Shown: positions 16,251-25,205, counted from the stretch's first letter. The stretch is DNA of 64,000 nucleotides from Saccharothrix longispora (GCF_030852425.1 NZ_NSDM01000001.1:744001-808000); one strand, 5' to 3'. Notes: generated by a model not told the origin, from the letters alone. A program made the numbers and translations.

Positions 16251-17645
16251 ATGGCCGGAGATGCCGATTTCGACCGGGAACTGCTCGCCAGGGTCAGGGC
16301 GGGCGACGACGCCGCGTTCGGCGAGCTGTTCACCCACCACGCCGACGCCGTTCGTCGGTTCGCCCTCCGGCACGTCCGTGAACACGCCGAGGCCGACGAC
16401 CTGACCGCCGAGGCGTTCTTCCGGGTGCTCCAGGCGATCCGCCGGGGCAACGGCCCCACCGAGCACGTGCGCACCTACCTGCTGACCGTCGCGCGCCGGG
16501 TGGCGTGGGAGTGGAGCGGGCGGCGGCGGGACGTGCCGGTGGAGGACGAGGAGCTGAGCAAGCGCGTCGAGCCGTTCCCCGACGCCACGGCGAACCGCCC
16601 GGAGCACACGCTGATCTCCCGCGCCTTCACGAGCCTGCCGGAGCGGTGGCGCACCGTGCTGTGGCAGGTCGAGGTGGAGGGCGCGCGGCCGGCCGCGGTC
16701 GCGCCGAGCTACGGGCTCAGCGCCAACGCGATGGCCGCCTTGGCCCGCCGCGCCCGCGAGGGGCTGCGCGCGGCCTACCTCCAGGCGCACCTGGCCGAGG
16801 ACACCGGCCCGCGCGCGTGCAGCTCGGTCGTGGCCAAGCTCGGCACGTACGTGGCGGGCGGCGTGCAGGGCACCGAGCACAAGCGCATCCGCAAGCACCT
16901 CCGGACGTGCTCCTCCTGCAACGCGCTGCACGCCGAGCTGACCGAGGTCTGCTCGTCGCTGCGGGCGCACGCGGCGGTCGCCGCCGTGCCGGTGGCCGCG
17001 ACCGCCCTGGCCACGACGGGGCTGTTCGCGCCGGTCGTCGCGGGCAAGGCCGCGCTGCTCACGAGCCGGGTCAAGCTGGTGCTCGCCGCGACGGCCTCGG
17101 CCGCGGCGGTGGGCGTGTTCGGCGTGCTGGCGGGCACGTTCACCGGGGCGCCCGGCCCCGCCCTGGTGCAGCCCGGCCCGGACGGCGCGCCCGGCGGGCA
17201 CGTACTGGCGCTGCACCCCACGACCGGGCCCACCGCGACCGGCACGGCGACCAGCGAGACGTCGCCCGCGCCGGTCCACCGGGTCGTCGTGCACACGAAG
17301 ACCCGGGCCCGCACGGTCACCGCACCCCCGGCGGCGCCCACCACGACCACCCCCGACGCGGTGCCGGGGCAGCAGGCCGGCGAGGCGGCCACGCCGCCCG
17401 GCCACGCCGGTCCCCACCTGCTGACCGACGCCTCGTCGTCCGCGACGCCGCCGGGGACCACCGCCGCCGGCGCGACCACCGGGGCCGGCGCGTCGACGGT
17501 GTCGCCGACGTCCGAGCCGCCGTCGGACACCACGCTGCTGGCCACGACGACCACCCCGTCCGCGCGGCCGACCGGCAGGGGGCGGGTCGTCACGCCGACC
17601 ACCGTGACCCTCCACCCGACGCCCGCCACGTTCGCACCCGCGTAA
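16251..17645 (+). CDS. ECF sigma factor fused to zinc-finger/membrane/extracytoplasmic region
   Basis: Residues about 5-95 form sigma region 2 (ADDLTAEAFFRVLQAIRRG) and about 115-165 form region 4 (SLPERWRTVLWQVEVEGA, then SYGLSANAMAALARRAREGL). After this comes a zinc-finger pattern HLRTCSSC like that of anti-sigma ZAS/zf-HC2 domains, a membrane helix at about residues 274-295, and a long Pro/Thr-rich tail outside the membrane. It therefore combines a sigma factor with its own probable anti-sigma module. ATG 16251 has GGGAGG upstream; an in-frame TTG at 16209 is possible. 464 residues. Target promoters are unknown. Confidence 0.83.
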   Translation: MAGDADFDRELLARVRAGDDAAFGELFTHHADAVRRFALRHVREHAEADDLTAEAFFRVLQAIRRGNGPTEHVRTYLLTVARRVAWEWSGRRRDVPVEDEELSKRVEPFPDATANRPEHTLISRAFTSLPERWRTVLWQVEVEGARPAAVAPSYGLSANAMAALARRAREGLRAAYLQAHLAEDTGPRACSSVVAKLGTYVAGGVQGTEHKRIRKHLRTCSSCNALHAELTEVCSSLRAHAAVAAVPVAATALATTGLFAPVVAGKAALLTSRVKLVLAATASAAAVGVFGVLAGTFTGAPGPALVQPGPDGAPGGHVLALHPTTGPTATGTATSETSPAPVHRVVVHTKTRARTVTAPPAAPTTTTPDAVPGQQAGEAATPPGHAGPHLLTDASSSATPPGTTAAGATTGAGASTVSPTSEPPSDTTLLATTTTPSARPTGRGRVVTPTTVTLHPTPATFAPA

Positions 17646-17730
17646 CTGCGGGTTTCACCCGCGAGGTGCAAGACTTTCCCGGTAGCGTGGTACACGCTGA
17701 GTGATCGCTCGACGTCTTGAGGAGACGGTG

Positions 17731-18165
17731 ATGACGCGGCTGGTGCGCGGTGCCGACGGCCGGATGTGGACTGTGCGCAGCCAGGTCCAGTGGCGCAACC
17801 CGGCGGGGGACGCCGATTTCGAGCACGACGTGAGCGGTGGCCACGGCCCCGGTGTGCTGATGCTGGCCATCGTCGTGGTCATGGCGGTCGTGCTCGTGGC
17901 GTGGACCCCGGCCGACGTGGTCGTGCCGGCGTGGCTGGTCGTGGCGCTGGTCCTGGTCTTCCTGTTCTTCCCCGTCCGCTGGGCGGTGCGGCGGCCGTGG
18001 GTGGTGGCGGCGGAGTCGAAGAAGACCGACGAGCTGCCGCCGGAGCGGTGGGTCGGCACGGTGCGCGGCATGCTGACCGTGCGCGACGAGGTCGCCAAGG
18101 TGGCCCGCAAGATCGAGATGTACTCGCTGCCCGACCTCGACGGCCCGCTCCAGCCGGTCGACTGA
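17731..18165 (+). CDS. Two-helix membrane protein, unknown function
   Basis: 144 residues with adjacent hydrophobic segments (VLMLAIVVVMAVVLVAW and VPAWLVVALVLVFLFFPVRW, about residues 40-80). The N-terminal part is cytoplasmic-like (MWTVRSQVQWRNP) and the C-terminal part charged (EVAKVARKIEMYSL). ATG 17731 is preceded by TTGAGGAGACGGTG. It is 27 bases from the DNA glycosylase gene and could be co-transcribed with it. No family is named with confidence. Confidence 0.72.
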   Translation: MTRLVRGADGRMWTVRSQVQWRNPAGDADFEHDVSGGHGPGVLMLAIVVVMAVVLVAWTPADVVVPAWLVVALVLVFLFFPVRWAVRRPWVVAAESKKTDELPPERWVGTVRGMLTVRDEVAKVARKIEMYSLPDLDGPLQPVD

Positions 18166-18192
18166 CGGCCGTTCACGGGCGACACTGGTCGG

Positions 18193-19056
18193 GTGCCGGA
18201 ACTCCCCGAGGTCGAGGCGCTCGCCCACCACCTGCGCGAGCACGCGGTCGGCCGCGTCGTGCACCGGGTGGACGTCGCGTCGTCGCAGGTGCTCAAGACG
18301 TTCACGCCGCCCTGGACGGACCTCCAGGGCCGGGAGGTGACGGGTGCCGGCCGGTTCGGCAAGCACCTGGACCTCGACTGCGGCGGGCTGCACCTCGTGG
18401 TGCACCTCGCGCGGGCCGGGTGGCTGCGCTGGTCGGAGAACCTGTCGGCGGCGCCGCCCAGGCCCGGCCGGGGCCCGCTGGCACTGCGCGTGCACCTCGG
18501 CCCGCCGGGGCGGGGGCCCGGGTTCGACCTGACCGAGGCGGGCACCAGGAAGGGCCTGGCCGCCTGGGTGGTGGACGACCCGCGGGACGTCCCGGGCGTC
18601 GCCCGGCTCGGGCCCGACGCGCTCTCGGTGACGCGCACGCAGCTGGAGGACCTGTTCGCCGGCCGCACCGAGCGGCTGAAGACGGCGCTGACCGACCAGA
18701 CCGTGCTCGCGGGCGTGGGCAACGCCTACTCCGACGAGATCATGCACACCGCGCGGCTGTCGCCGTACGCGACGGCGGGCCGGCTGTCCGGTGAGGCGCT
18801 GGACCGGCTGCACGAGGCGCTGGTCGGGGTCCTGACCGACGCCGTGGCGCGCTCGGTGGGGCAGGGCGCGGCGACGCTGAAGGGCGAGAAGCGGTCGGGG
18901 CTGCGGGTGCACGCCCGGACCGGCCTGCCGTGCCCGGTGTGCGGTGACGCGGTGCGCGAGGTGTCGTTCGCGGACCGGGCGTTCCAGTACTGCCCGACGT
19001 GCCAGACGGGCGGCAAGCCCCTCGCCGACCGCCGGATGTCACGCCTGCTCAAGTAA
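18193..19056 (+). CDS. Fpg/Nei family DNA glycosylase
   Basis: Bifunctional base-excision repair enzyme that removes oxidised bases and nicks abasic sites. After GTG the protein begins PELPEVEAL: Pro2 is the Schiff-base nucleophile and Glu3 the general acid. A helix-two-turn-helix segment (LAGVGNAYSDEIMHTARLSP) is near residue 175, and the C-terminus has the FPG-type zinc finger, CPVC and CPTC pairs separated by 16 residues. 287 residues, normal length. Conserved features suggest the actinobacterial Nei branch, but Fpg-type 8-oxoguanine activity cannot be excluded. Confidence 0.9.
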   Translation: MPELPEVEALAHHLREHAVGRVVHRVDVASSQVLKTFTPPWTDLQGREVTGAGRFGKHLDLDCGGLHLVVHLARAGWLRWSENLSAAPPRPGRGPLALRVHLGPPGRGPGFDLTEAGTRKGLAAWVVDDPRDVPGVARLGPDALSVTRTQLEDLFAGRTERLKTALTDQTVLAGVGNAYSDEIMHTARLSPYATAGRLSGEALDRLHEALVGVLTDAVARSVGQGAATLKGEKRSGLRVHARTGLPCPVCGDAVREVSFADRAFQYCPTCQTGGKPLADRRMSRLLK

Positions 19057-19139
19057 GTCACACGACCGGGTGGACCCGTGCTTGTGACCGTTCTTCCCGG
19101 CAACTCCTCCTCGTGACAGCTCGACCACGTGGAGGAACC

Positions 19140-19427
19140 ATGAACATCCGCATCGCCGCCGCCGTCACCGGTGCCACCCTCGGCCTGGCGACCATCGCCG
19201 GAGTGGCCGCCGCGTCCTCGGAAGCGCCGCCGGCCGCGAGTACCGAGGTCGGCACCTTCGACGCGCAGGAGCGCACCACGCTGTGCGAGATCCTGGAGGA
19301 GGCCGGCCTGTACGACGAACCGGACATGGAGGAGCTCCTCGCGTTCCTCGGCTGCGACACCGACGAGGAGACCACCACCTCGTCCTCGCAGGCGGTCGAC
19401 CGAGGCCGGCGGGGCGCGGTCCGGTGA
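19140..19427 (+). CDS. Small secreted acidic protein
   Basis: 95 residues. A signal peptide is clear (MNIRIAAAVTGATLGLATIA, then Gly-Val-Ala-Ala-Ala). The mature part is acidic with two cysteines (TTLCEILEEAG and FLGCDTDEE), which may form a disulfide, and ends in a basic Arg-rich tail. The start has GTGGAGGAACC directly before ATG, a strong ribosome site. No family is recognised. Confidence 0.7.
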   Translation: MNIRIAAAVTGATLGLATIAGVAAASSEAPPAASTEVGTFDAQERTTLCEILEEAGLYDEPDMEELLAFLGCDTDEETTTSSSQAVDRGRRGAVR

Positions 19428-19570
19428 GCGAACCGCGCTCACCCTCCGTAGTCGTATCGCCCTGATGTCACCCGATCGGGAAGGTAAAGGGGCGCGGTCG
19501 CCGCCAATTCATCGGACGTGCACGTCTCCGGGCGTCGATCCCCTTGCCTCCGCGGCCTCCACGGCACAGC

Positions 19571-20830
19571 ATGGACGCCGTGCGTGACCTGCTGACCGAG
19601 CGTGCCGTCCTCGGCGTCATCGCGACCCTCGCCGTCCTCGGCCTGTTCGTGATGCTCTGCCGCGCCCGCCGGGTGAGCACCTCGGTCGAGGACGCCGTGA
19701 TGGACATGCTGCACCGGATGTCCAAGGCGTCGGCCGACCTGCGCGAGGGCCTGACCGAGGAGGCCGCCGACAAGGCCACCCCGCACCTGCGGGAGATGCT
19801 GCGCTGCGTCGCCGTCGGCATCACCGACCACGAGGGCACGCTCCTGTCGTGGGACGGCGGCGCGAACGACCACTACGAGTTCCTGCGCACCTACATCGAG
19901 CGCGCCATCGGCGAGGGCCACAAGGAGCACGTCGAGCACCGCAAGCTCGACTGCGAGCTGCCCGGCCCGTGCTCGCTGCACAGCGCGGTGATCGTGCCGC
20001 TGGTGGTGGAGGGCGAGGTCGCGGGCACGCTGATCGTGGTCAGCGGCGTGGCGAACAAGCGCCAGATCAGGATGGCCGAGGAGACCGCGCGGTTCGTGTC
20101 CACGCAGCTGGAGCTGGAGGTGCTCCAGAAGTCGCGGCAGGCGCTGGCGCAGGCCGAGGTCCGGGCGCTGCGGGCGCAGATCTCGCCGCACTTCGTCTAC
20201 AACGCGCTCAACACGATCTCGTCGCTGATCCGCACCGACCCCGCGCACGCCCGCGAGCTGCTCCAGGAGTTCGCCGAGTTCACCCGCTACTCGTTCCGCA
20301 CGGACGGCTTCTTCACCACGCTGTCCGACGAGCTGACCAACATCCACCGCTACCTGACCATCGAGCAGGCCCGGTACGGGCCGCGCCTCAACGTGCGGCT
20401 CAGGATCGCGCCCGAGGTGCTCCAGGTCGTGCTGCCGTTCCTGGTGCTGCAACCCCTGGTGGAGAACGCGGTCCGGCACGGCCTGGCCAAGAAGCCCGGC
20501 GGCGGGCTGCTCACGATCATCGCCGAGGACAACGGCGCCGAAGCGCTGATCTCGGTCGAGGACGACGGCGTCGGCATGGACCCGGACCGGCTGTTCGAGG
20601 ACCTCAAGGACGCCCACCAGACCGGCGCGCACGTGGGCCTGGGCAACATCAACCACCGGATGCGGGCGGTGTTCGGCGACGACTACGCGCTCGTCGTGGA
20701 GACCGCCCCGGACGCCGGCATGAAGATCATCCTGAAGATCCCCAAGTACAGCAAGGGCGTGCGCACGAACCTGCCGCTGGTGCCGCCGCGCCTGGAGGAC
20801 ACCACCGAGCAGCCCGCGGTCCGGGCCTGA
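19571..20830 (+). CDS. LytS-type sensor histidine kinase
   Basis: Membrane-associated sensor kinase. One N-terminal hydrophobic helix (about residues 9-25) precedes a GAF-like sensory domain (about 65-185, CVAVGITDHEGTLLSWDGG). The kinase core has the LytS-type phosphoacceptor sequence AQISPHFVYNALNTISSLI (His207), the N box LVENAVRHG and the G box EDDGVGMDP. Partner is very likely the LytTR regulator at 22007, although a small minus-strand gene and a peptidase gene intervene. Because symporter genes follow, it may sense a small organic acid, by analogy with BtsS/YpdA-type kinases (inference). ATG 19571 is chosen; the ribosome site is weak. Confidence 0.88.
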   Translation: MDAVRDLLTERAVLGVIATLAVLGLFVMLCRARRVSTSVEDAVMDMLHRMSKASADLREGLTEEAADKATPHLREMLRCVAVGITDHEGTLLSWDGGANDHYEFLRTYIERAIGEGHKEHVEHRKLDCELPGPCSLHSAVIVPLVVEGEVAGTLIVVSGVANKRQIRMAEETARFVSTQLELEVLQKSRQALAQAEVRALRAQISPHFVYNALNTISSLIRTDPAHARELLQEFAEFTRYSFRTDGFFTTLSDELTNIHRYLTIEQARYGPRLNVRLRIAPEVLQVVLPFLVLQPLVENAVRHGLAKKPGGGLLTIIAEDNGAEALISVEDDGVGMDPDRLFEDLKDAHQTGAHVGLGNINHRMRAVFGDDYALVVETAPDAGMKIILKIPKYSKGVRTNLPLVPPRLEDTTEQPAVRA

Positions 20831-20848
20831 GCCCGGCGGTCCGGGACG

Positions 20849-21016
20849 TCACTCGGCGGCCACCGCCAGCGAGGCCACCACCATCACGGCGCACACCGAC
20901 CACGTGATCCACATCCAGTAGACGTGCATCGTCGTCGGCCCGTCCGGGTTCTTCTTGCCCCGGACGTCCCACCACTCGACGTAGCGTTCCAGCCACCGGA
21001 TCGGGTTGAACGTCAC
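20849..21016 (-). CDS. Small membrane protein, 55 residues
   Basis: Short frame from GTG 21016 to TGA at 20849-20851. The protein starts MTFNPIRWLERYVEWWD, an amphipathic Trp-rich segment, followed by a charged loop (RGKKNPDGP) and one membrane helix (VYWMWITWSVCAVMVVASLA). Third positions are G/C as in neighbours. It is convergent with the kinase gene and divergent from the peptidase gene. It is likely a real single-pass membrane protein; no family is known to me. The ribosome site is poor. Confidence 0.6.
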   Translation of the reverse strand: MTFNPIRWLERYVEWWDVRGKKNPDGPTTMHVYWMWITWSVCAVMVVASLAVAAE

Positions 21017-21069
21017 CGGGCGATGTTAGCCCCGCCACCCGCCCGTGCCACTGCACGTAAGGTCGTGGC

Positions 21070-21933
21070 ATGAGCGTGACGGACAAGATCGCCCGGCTGC
21101 CCAGGATCGTCGGCGAGCGGACCGAGCGCGGACCCGTCGTGGCCGCCGTCCGCCTGCACGGCGTCATCACCCCGACGCCGACGCCGATGGCGCGCAACAC
21201 GATCAGCGTGCAGACCGTCGAGACGGCGCTGACGCGCGCGTTCGACCACGACCGGCTCGTCGCGGTCGCCCTGCTGATCAACTCGCCCGGCGGGGCGCCC
21301 ACCCAGTCCGCGCTGGTCGCCGAGCGCATCCGCGAGCTGGCGGCGAAGAAGAGGGTGCCGGTCCTGGCGTTCTGCGAGGACGTCGCGGCCTCCGGCGGCT
21401 ACTGGCTGGCCTGCGCGGGCGACGAGGTCTACGCGCACGGCACGTCGCTGGTCGGCTCGATCGGGGTGGTCAGCTCGGGCTTCGGGCTCAACGGCCTGAT
21501 CGAGCGGTACGGCGTGGAGCGCCGCGTGCACGCGGCGGGCGAGAACAAGGTGCGCCTCGACCCGTTCTCCCCCGAGAAGCCCGAGGACGTCGAGTGGCTC
21601 AAGGGCCTCCAGGCGCAGCTGCACGAGCAGTTCGTCGCCTGGGTCCGGGAACGCCGCGGCGCCAAGCTCAAGGGCACCGACGACGAGTTGTTCAACGGCG
21701 AGGTGTGGACCGGCGCGAAGGCGCTGGAACTGGGCCTGGTCGACGGGGTCGGCACCCTGCGCGGCGTCGTGGCCAAGCGCTACCCGGACGCCGAGATCGC
21801 CGTCGCCGAGCCCCGTCGCCCGTTGCTCGCCCGCCTCGGCATGGCCGGCGCCTCCACCCGATCGGGGGACTTCCTGCTGGAGGGGTTGGCCGCGTTGGAG
21901 GAGCGGGCGCGCTGGTCGCGATTCGGCTTGTGA
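21070..21933 (+). CDS. S49 family (SppA/SohB-type) serine peptidase
   Basis: Signal-peptide-peptidase-like protease with a Ser-Lys dyad. Ser108 lies in DVAASGGYWLACAG and the likely general base is Lys160 in GENKVRLDPF; the 52-residue spacing equals that of bacterial SppA. LLINSPGGAP is the oxyanion-loop region. At 287 residues it is the short single-domain form, and no transmembrane helix is seen, so it may be cytoplasmic or peripherally bound. It sits inside the kinase/regulator locus, perhaps by chance. Confidence 0.88.
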   Translation: MSVTDKIARLPRIVGERTERGPVVAAVRLHGVITPTPTPMARNTISVQTVETALTRAFDHDRLVAVALLINSPGGAPTQSALVAERIRELAAKKRVPVLAFCEDVAASGGYWLACAGDEVYAHGTSLVGSIGVVSSGFGLNGLIERYGVERRVHAAGENKVRLDPFSPEKPEDVEWLKGLQAQLHEQFVAWVRERRGAKLKGTDDELFNGEVWTGAKALELGLVDGVGTLRGVVAKRYPDAEIAVAEPRRPLLARLGMAGASTRSGDFLLEGLAALEERARWSRFGL

Positions 21934-22006
21934 GGTCACGGCACGCACCGGGACCGGCGACCGGCGTAGACAGCGACCCCGCTCGATGGGCAAGATGCGC
22001 GGCACA

Positions 22007-22867
22007 GTGAGTACCCCAAAGAACCCCGGTTCCCCGAAGGGCCCCCACGACGGCCTCCTCGTCCTGGCGGTGGACGACGAGGCCCCGGGGCTGAGCGAGA
22101 TCAAGTACCTGCTCGAGGGCAGCCCGCACATCAGGCGCGTGCTCACCGCCTTCGACGCGGCCGAGGCGTTGCGCATCCTGCGCGGCGACTACGACGCCGA
22201 GGTGATGGAGCGCCAGGAGGCCGGCGTGCCGCCGGTCGACGCGGTGTTCGCGGACATCAACATGCCCGGCCTGAGCGGGACCGACCTCGCGCGCGTGCTG
22301 GGCGCGTTCCGCGCGCCGCCGGCGCTGGTGTTCGTGACGGGCGTCGAGCACTCGGAGGCCGTGGTCGCCTTCGAGGTGGGCGCGCTGGACTTCGTGACGA
22401 AGCCGATCAACGAGGACCGCGTGAACAAGGCCATCTCGCGGGTCGTGGAGCGGGTCGCGTCGACCCCGGTGGCGGTGCCCGAGCAGACCTCGGCGGCCGA
22501 GCCGCAGGACGACGAGGTGATCCCGGTCGAGCTGGGCGGCACGATCAAGCTCGTGCCGCGGGCGACCGTCCGGTACGTGGAGGCGCAGGGCGACTACGCC
22601 CGCCTGCACACCAACGACGGCGCGAGCCACCTCGTGCGCATCCCGCTGGCCCAGCTGGAGGACCGCTGGGAGAACGCCGGGTTCGTGCGCATCCACCGGT
22701 CCTACCTGGTGGCGCTGCCGCTGGTGACCGAGCTGCGGATGACGTCGAACGGGTACGCGGTGGTGATCGGCTCCGGTGACGACGCGAAGGAGCTGCCGGT
22801 GAGCCGGCGGCACACGCGTGAGCTGAAGGAACGGCTCGTGCGCCCCCCCAAGAGCAGTTGGGGATGA
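22007..22867 (+). CDS. LytTR-family response regulator
   Basis: Receiver domain (about residues 15-140) with acidic pair VDDEAP, phosphoacceptor Asp83 in VFADINMPG and the FVTKP lysine. A LytTR DNA-binding domain (about 165-270) follows, with YVEAQGDYARLHT and FVRIHRSYLV. This is the expected partner of the LytS-type kinase. GTG 22007 is chosen; ATG 21986 and ATG 21995 are in frame upstream. It overlaps the next gene by ATGA, so it is co-transcribed with the first transporter pair and probably controls one or both symporter genes. Confidence 0.9.
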   Translation: MSTPKNPGSPKGPHDGLLVLAVDDEAPGLSEIKYLLEGSPHIRRVLTAFDAAEALRILRGDYDAEVMERQEAGVPPVDAVFADINMPGLSGTDLARVLGAFRAPPALVFVTGVEHSEAVVAFEVGALDFVTKPINEDRVNKAISRVVERVASTPVAVPEQTSAAEPQDDEVIPVELGGTIKLVPRATVRYVEAQGDYARLHTNDGASHLVRIPLAQLEDRWENAGFVRIHRSYLVALPLVTELRMTSNGYAVVIGSGDDAKELPVSRRHTRELKERLVRPPKSSWG

Positions 22868-23304
22868 CCAAGCACTCCGGCCCGCCCGGGCAACCGGACC
22901 AGCCGCAACCGGCCGAGCGCGACGCCTGGCCGCCGGTCGCGGCGCGCAAGAACCGCCGCAGGCGGGTGGTGCTCGCCGACCCGAAGGGGCGCGGCCGCGT
23001 GCTGCGCACCATCATCGAGCTGGAGGAGCAGACCAGCGTCGGCGAGAAGCTGATCCGCGACCTGATCCGCCAGCAGCTGCGCACCGGCCTCGCCCTCGGC
23101 GGCACGACCCTGCTGCTCCTCGCGGCGCTGCCGGCGTTGTTCCACGCAGTCCCGCAGCTGTCGGAGGTGCACCTGCTGGGCGTCCGGTTGCCGTGGGTGC
23201 TGCTGGGCCTGCTGCCGTTCCCGCTGTGCTACGGCGTCGGCTACGCCTACCGCAGGCTCGCCGAGCGGCACGAGCAGGACTTCGTGAACTCGGTGGACCG
23301 GTGA
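22864..23304 (+). CDS. Two-helix membrane protein, symporter partner
   Basis: 146 residues. A Pro/Arg-rich cytoplasmic N-terminus (about 1-75) precedes two hydrophobic helices (LALGGTTLLLLAALPALFHA and LPWVLLGLLPFPLCYGVGYA). The position, overlapping the regulator by ATGA and the symporter by GTGA, parallels that of DUF485 proteins upstream of ActP symporters, and the helix pair is similar. It may be a diverged DUF485-type accessory subunit. Function is inferred from context. Confidence 0.75.
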   Translation: MTKHSGPPGQPDQPQPAERDAWPPVAARKNRRRRVVLADPKGRGRVLRTIIELEEQTSVGEKLIRDLIRQQLRTGLALGGTTLLLLAALPALFHAVPQLSEVHLLGVRLPWVLLGLLPFPLCYGVGYAYRRLAERHEQDFVNSVDR

Positions 23305-25091
23305 TCCAGAACCTGTGGAGCCTGGGGCTCGTCGTCGTGATGGCCACGCTGACGTTCCTGCTGGGCTACGTGGGCTCCCGCCGGGCGAACACCACGCCGG
23401 ACTTCCTGGTGGCGCGGCGCGCCATCCCGGCGACCCGCAACGCCGCCGCGATCTCGGGGGAGTACCTGTCGGCCGCGTCGTTCCTGGGCGTCGCCGGGCT
23501 CGTGCTCAAGGACGGCGTCGACGCCCTGTGGTACCCGATCGGCTTCACCGCGGGCTACCTGGCGATGATGGTGTTCGTCGCGGCGCCCCTGCGCCGGTCC
23601 GGCGCGTACACGCTGCCCGACTTCGCCGAGGCCCGCCTCGGGTCGTCGAACCTGCGCCGGTTCTGCACGTTCTTCGTCATCTGCATCGGCGTGCTTTACC
23701 TGGTGCCGCAGCTCCAGTCGGCCGGGCTGACGCTGAACACGATCACCGGCCTGCCCGCGTGGCTCGGCGGCGTGGCGGTCACCGCCATCGTGGTGGTGAA
23801 CGTGCTGGGCGGCGGGATGCGCGCGATCACGCTGGTGCAGGCGTTCCAGTACTGGGGCAAGCTGTTCGCCATCGCCGCGCCGACGTTCGTGCTGTTCACG
23901 CTGTTCGCGGCCGGGCCGGGCAACGGCGCGCAGCCGGTCGACGCGGACGGCGTGCTGCGGTTCCACGAGGACGTGGCGGTGACGACCACCGACCCGGTGC
24001 GGGTGCGCGTGGACGTGCCGCTGGAGCTGTCCGCGACCGGTCGGGTCAACGGGGCGCCCGCGGACGGCGAGGTGTACTGGACGACCGGCACGCACACCGT
24101 GGGCGCGGGCACCGAGCTGCGCTTCACGGCGGGCACGCCGGTGCCGGTGGTGGAGGGCGCGCCGACCGGGAACGCCGATTGGCTGCGCCCGCAGACCGGC
24201 GGCGCGGGCGAGCTGTTCGAGACCTACTCGCTGATCTTCGCGACGTTCCTCGGCACGATGGGCCTGCCGCACGTGCTGGTCCGCTTCTACACCAACCCCG
24301 ACGGCCGGGCCGCCCGCCGGACCGCGCTGCACGTGATCTACCTGCTCGGCCTGTTCTACCTGTTCCCCACGGTGCTGGGCGTGATCTCGCGCCAGTACCT
24401 GCCGCAGCTGCTGGTGACCGGGAAGACGGACGCCGCCGTGCTGCTGCTGCCCACGACCATGCGGCCCGACCTGCTCGGCCAGGTGCTGGGCGCGGTGGTG
24501 GCGGCGGGCGCGTTCGCCGCGTTCCTGTCCACCTCGTCGGGGCTGGTCGTGTCGGTGGCGGGGGTGGTGTCGACGGACATCCTGCCGGGCAAGGTGCGGG
24601 ACTTCCGCTGGGCCACGGTGCTGACCGGCGCGTTCGCGATCGGCCTCGCGCTCGTGCTGCCGCGCTCGGACGCCTCGCTGACCGTGGCCATGTCGTTCGC
24701 GCTGGCCGCGTCGACGTTCTGCCCGCTGCTGGTGCTGGGCATCTGGTGGCGCGGGCTGACCTGGGTCGGCGCGATGGCGGGCATGGTGGTCGGCGGCGGC
24801 CTGGTGATCGGCTCGCAGGTCGTCACGGTGGTCAGCTCGTACACCGGCGACTGGGCGCCCTCGGTGTTCTCCCAGCCGGCGCTGGTGACGGTGCCGGTGG
24901 CGTTCCTGACCATGGTCGTGATCAGCGGCCTGACGTCGCGGCGCAGGCCCGAGGACGTCAACCAGATCCTGCTGCGCTTCCACGCGCCGGACCCGCTGGG
25001 CTTCATCCGCGACCGCGTCGTGCAGCGGTTCGGCACGGCCGAGGAGAAGGCGCTCCAGGACGGCGCACGCGGCGACGGCCCGTCGTCCTAG
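23301..25091 (+). CDS. Sodium:solute symporter family transporter
   Basis: 596-residue polytopic transporter of the SSS family, close to acetate/monocarboxylate ActP-type proteins. The family segment AISGEYLSAASFLGVAGLV is near residue 50, and TMGLPHVLVRFYTNPDGRAAR near 315 matches the ActP-type helix and loop. About 95 residues (210-306) form a hydrophilic insertion between helices, larger than in ordinary ActP. GTG 23301 overlaps the previous stop (GTGA). Substrate is probably a short organic acid driven by sodium or protons (inference). Confidence 0.87.
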   Translation: MIQNLWSLGLVVVMATLTFLLGYVGSRRANTTPDFLVARRAIPATRNAAAISGEYLSAASFLGVAGLVLKDGVDALWYPIGFTAGYLAMMVFVAAPLRRSGAYTLPDFAEARLGSSNLRRFCTFFVICIGVLYLVPQLQSAGLTLNTITGLPAWLGGVAVTAIVVVNVLGGGMRAITLVQAFQYWGKLFAIAAPTFVLFTLFAAGPGNGAQPVDADGVLRFHEDVAVTTTDPVRVRVDVPLELSATGRVNGAPADGEVYWTTGTHTVGAGTELRFTAGTPVPVVEGAPTGNADWLRPQTGGAGELFETYSLIFATFLGTMGLPHVLVRFYTNPDGRAARRTALHVIYLLGLFYLFPTVLGVISRQYLPQLLVTGKTDAAVLLLPTTMRPDLLGQVLGAVVAAGAFAAFLSTSSGLVVSVAGVVSTDILPGKVRDFRWATVLTGAFAIGLALVLPRSDASLTVAMSFALAASTFCPLLVLGIWWRGLTWVGAMAGMVVGGGLVIGSQVVTVVSSYTGDWAPSVFSQPALVTVPVAFLTMVVISGLTSRRRPEDVNQILLRFHAPDPLGFIRDRVVQRFGTAEEKALQDGARGDGPSS

Positions 25092-25189
25092 CGGGTCGGT
25101 CGGCACGCTCCCGTTCAGCCGCAGACGCGGTAGCAGGGAGTATGTGAAGGTCTCGAATGGGTGAAGATAAGCCCACCGATCCGGCTAAC

Positions 25190-25205
25190 GGTGATGTCGA
25201 TCACC
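25190..25205. promoter_or_regulatory. CRP/GlxR-like palindrome upstream of the DUF485-ActP operon
   Basis: GGTGATGTCGATCACC is a perfect GTGA-N6-TCAC inverted repeat with one extra matching base pair on each side, the half-site arrangement of CRP-family regulators. It lies about 180 bases before GTG 25388 in a relatively A/T-rich 296-base gap. Acetate transporter genes are known CRP/GlxR targets in related bacteria. No binding is shown here. Confidence 0.5.
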
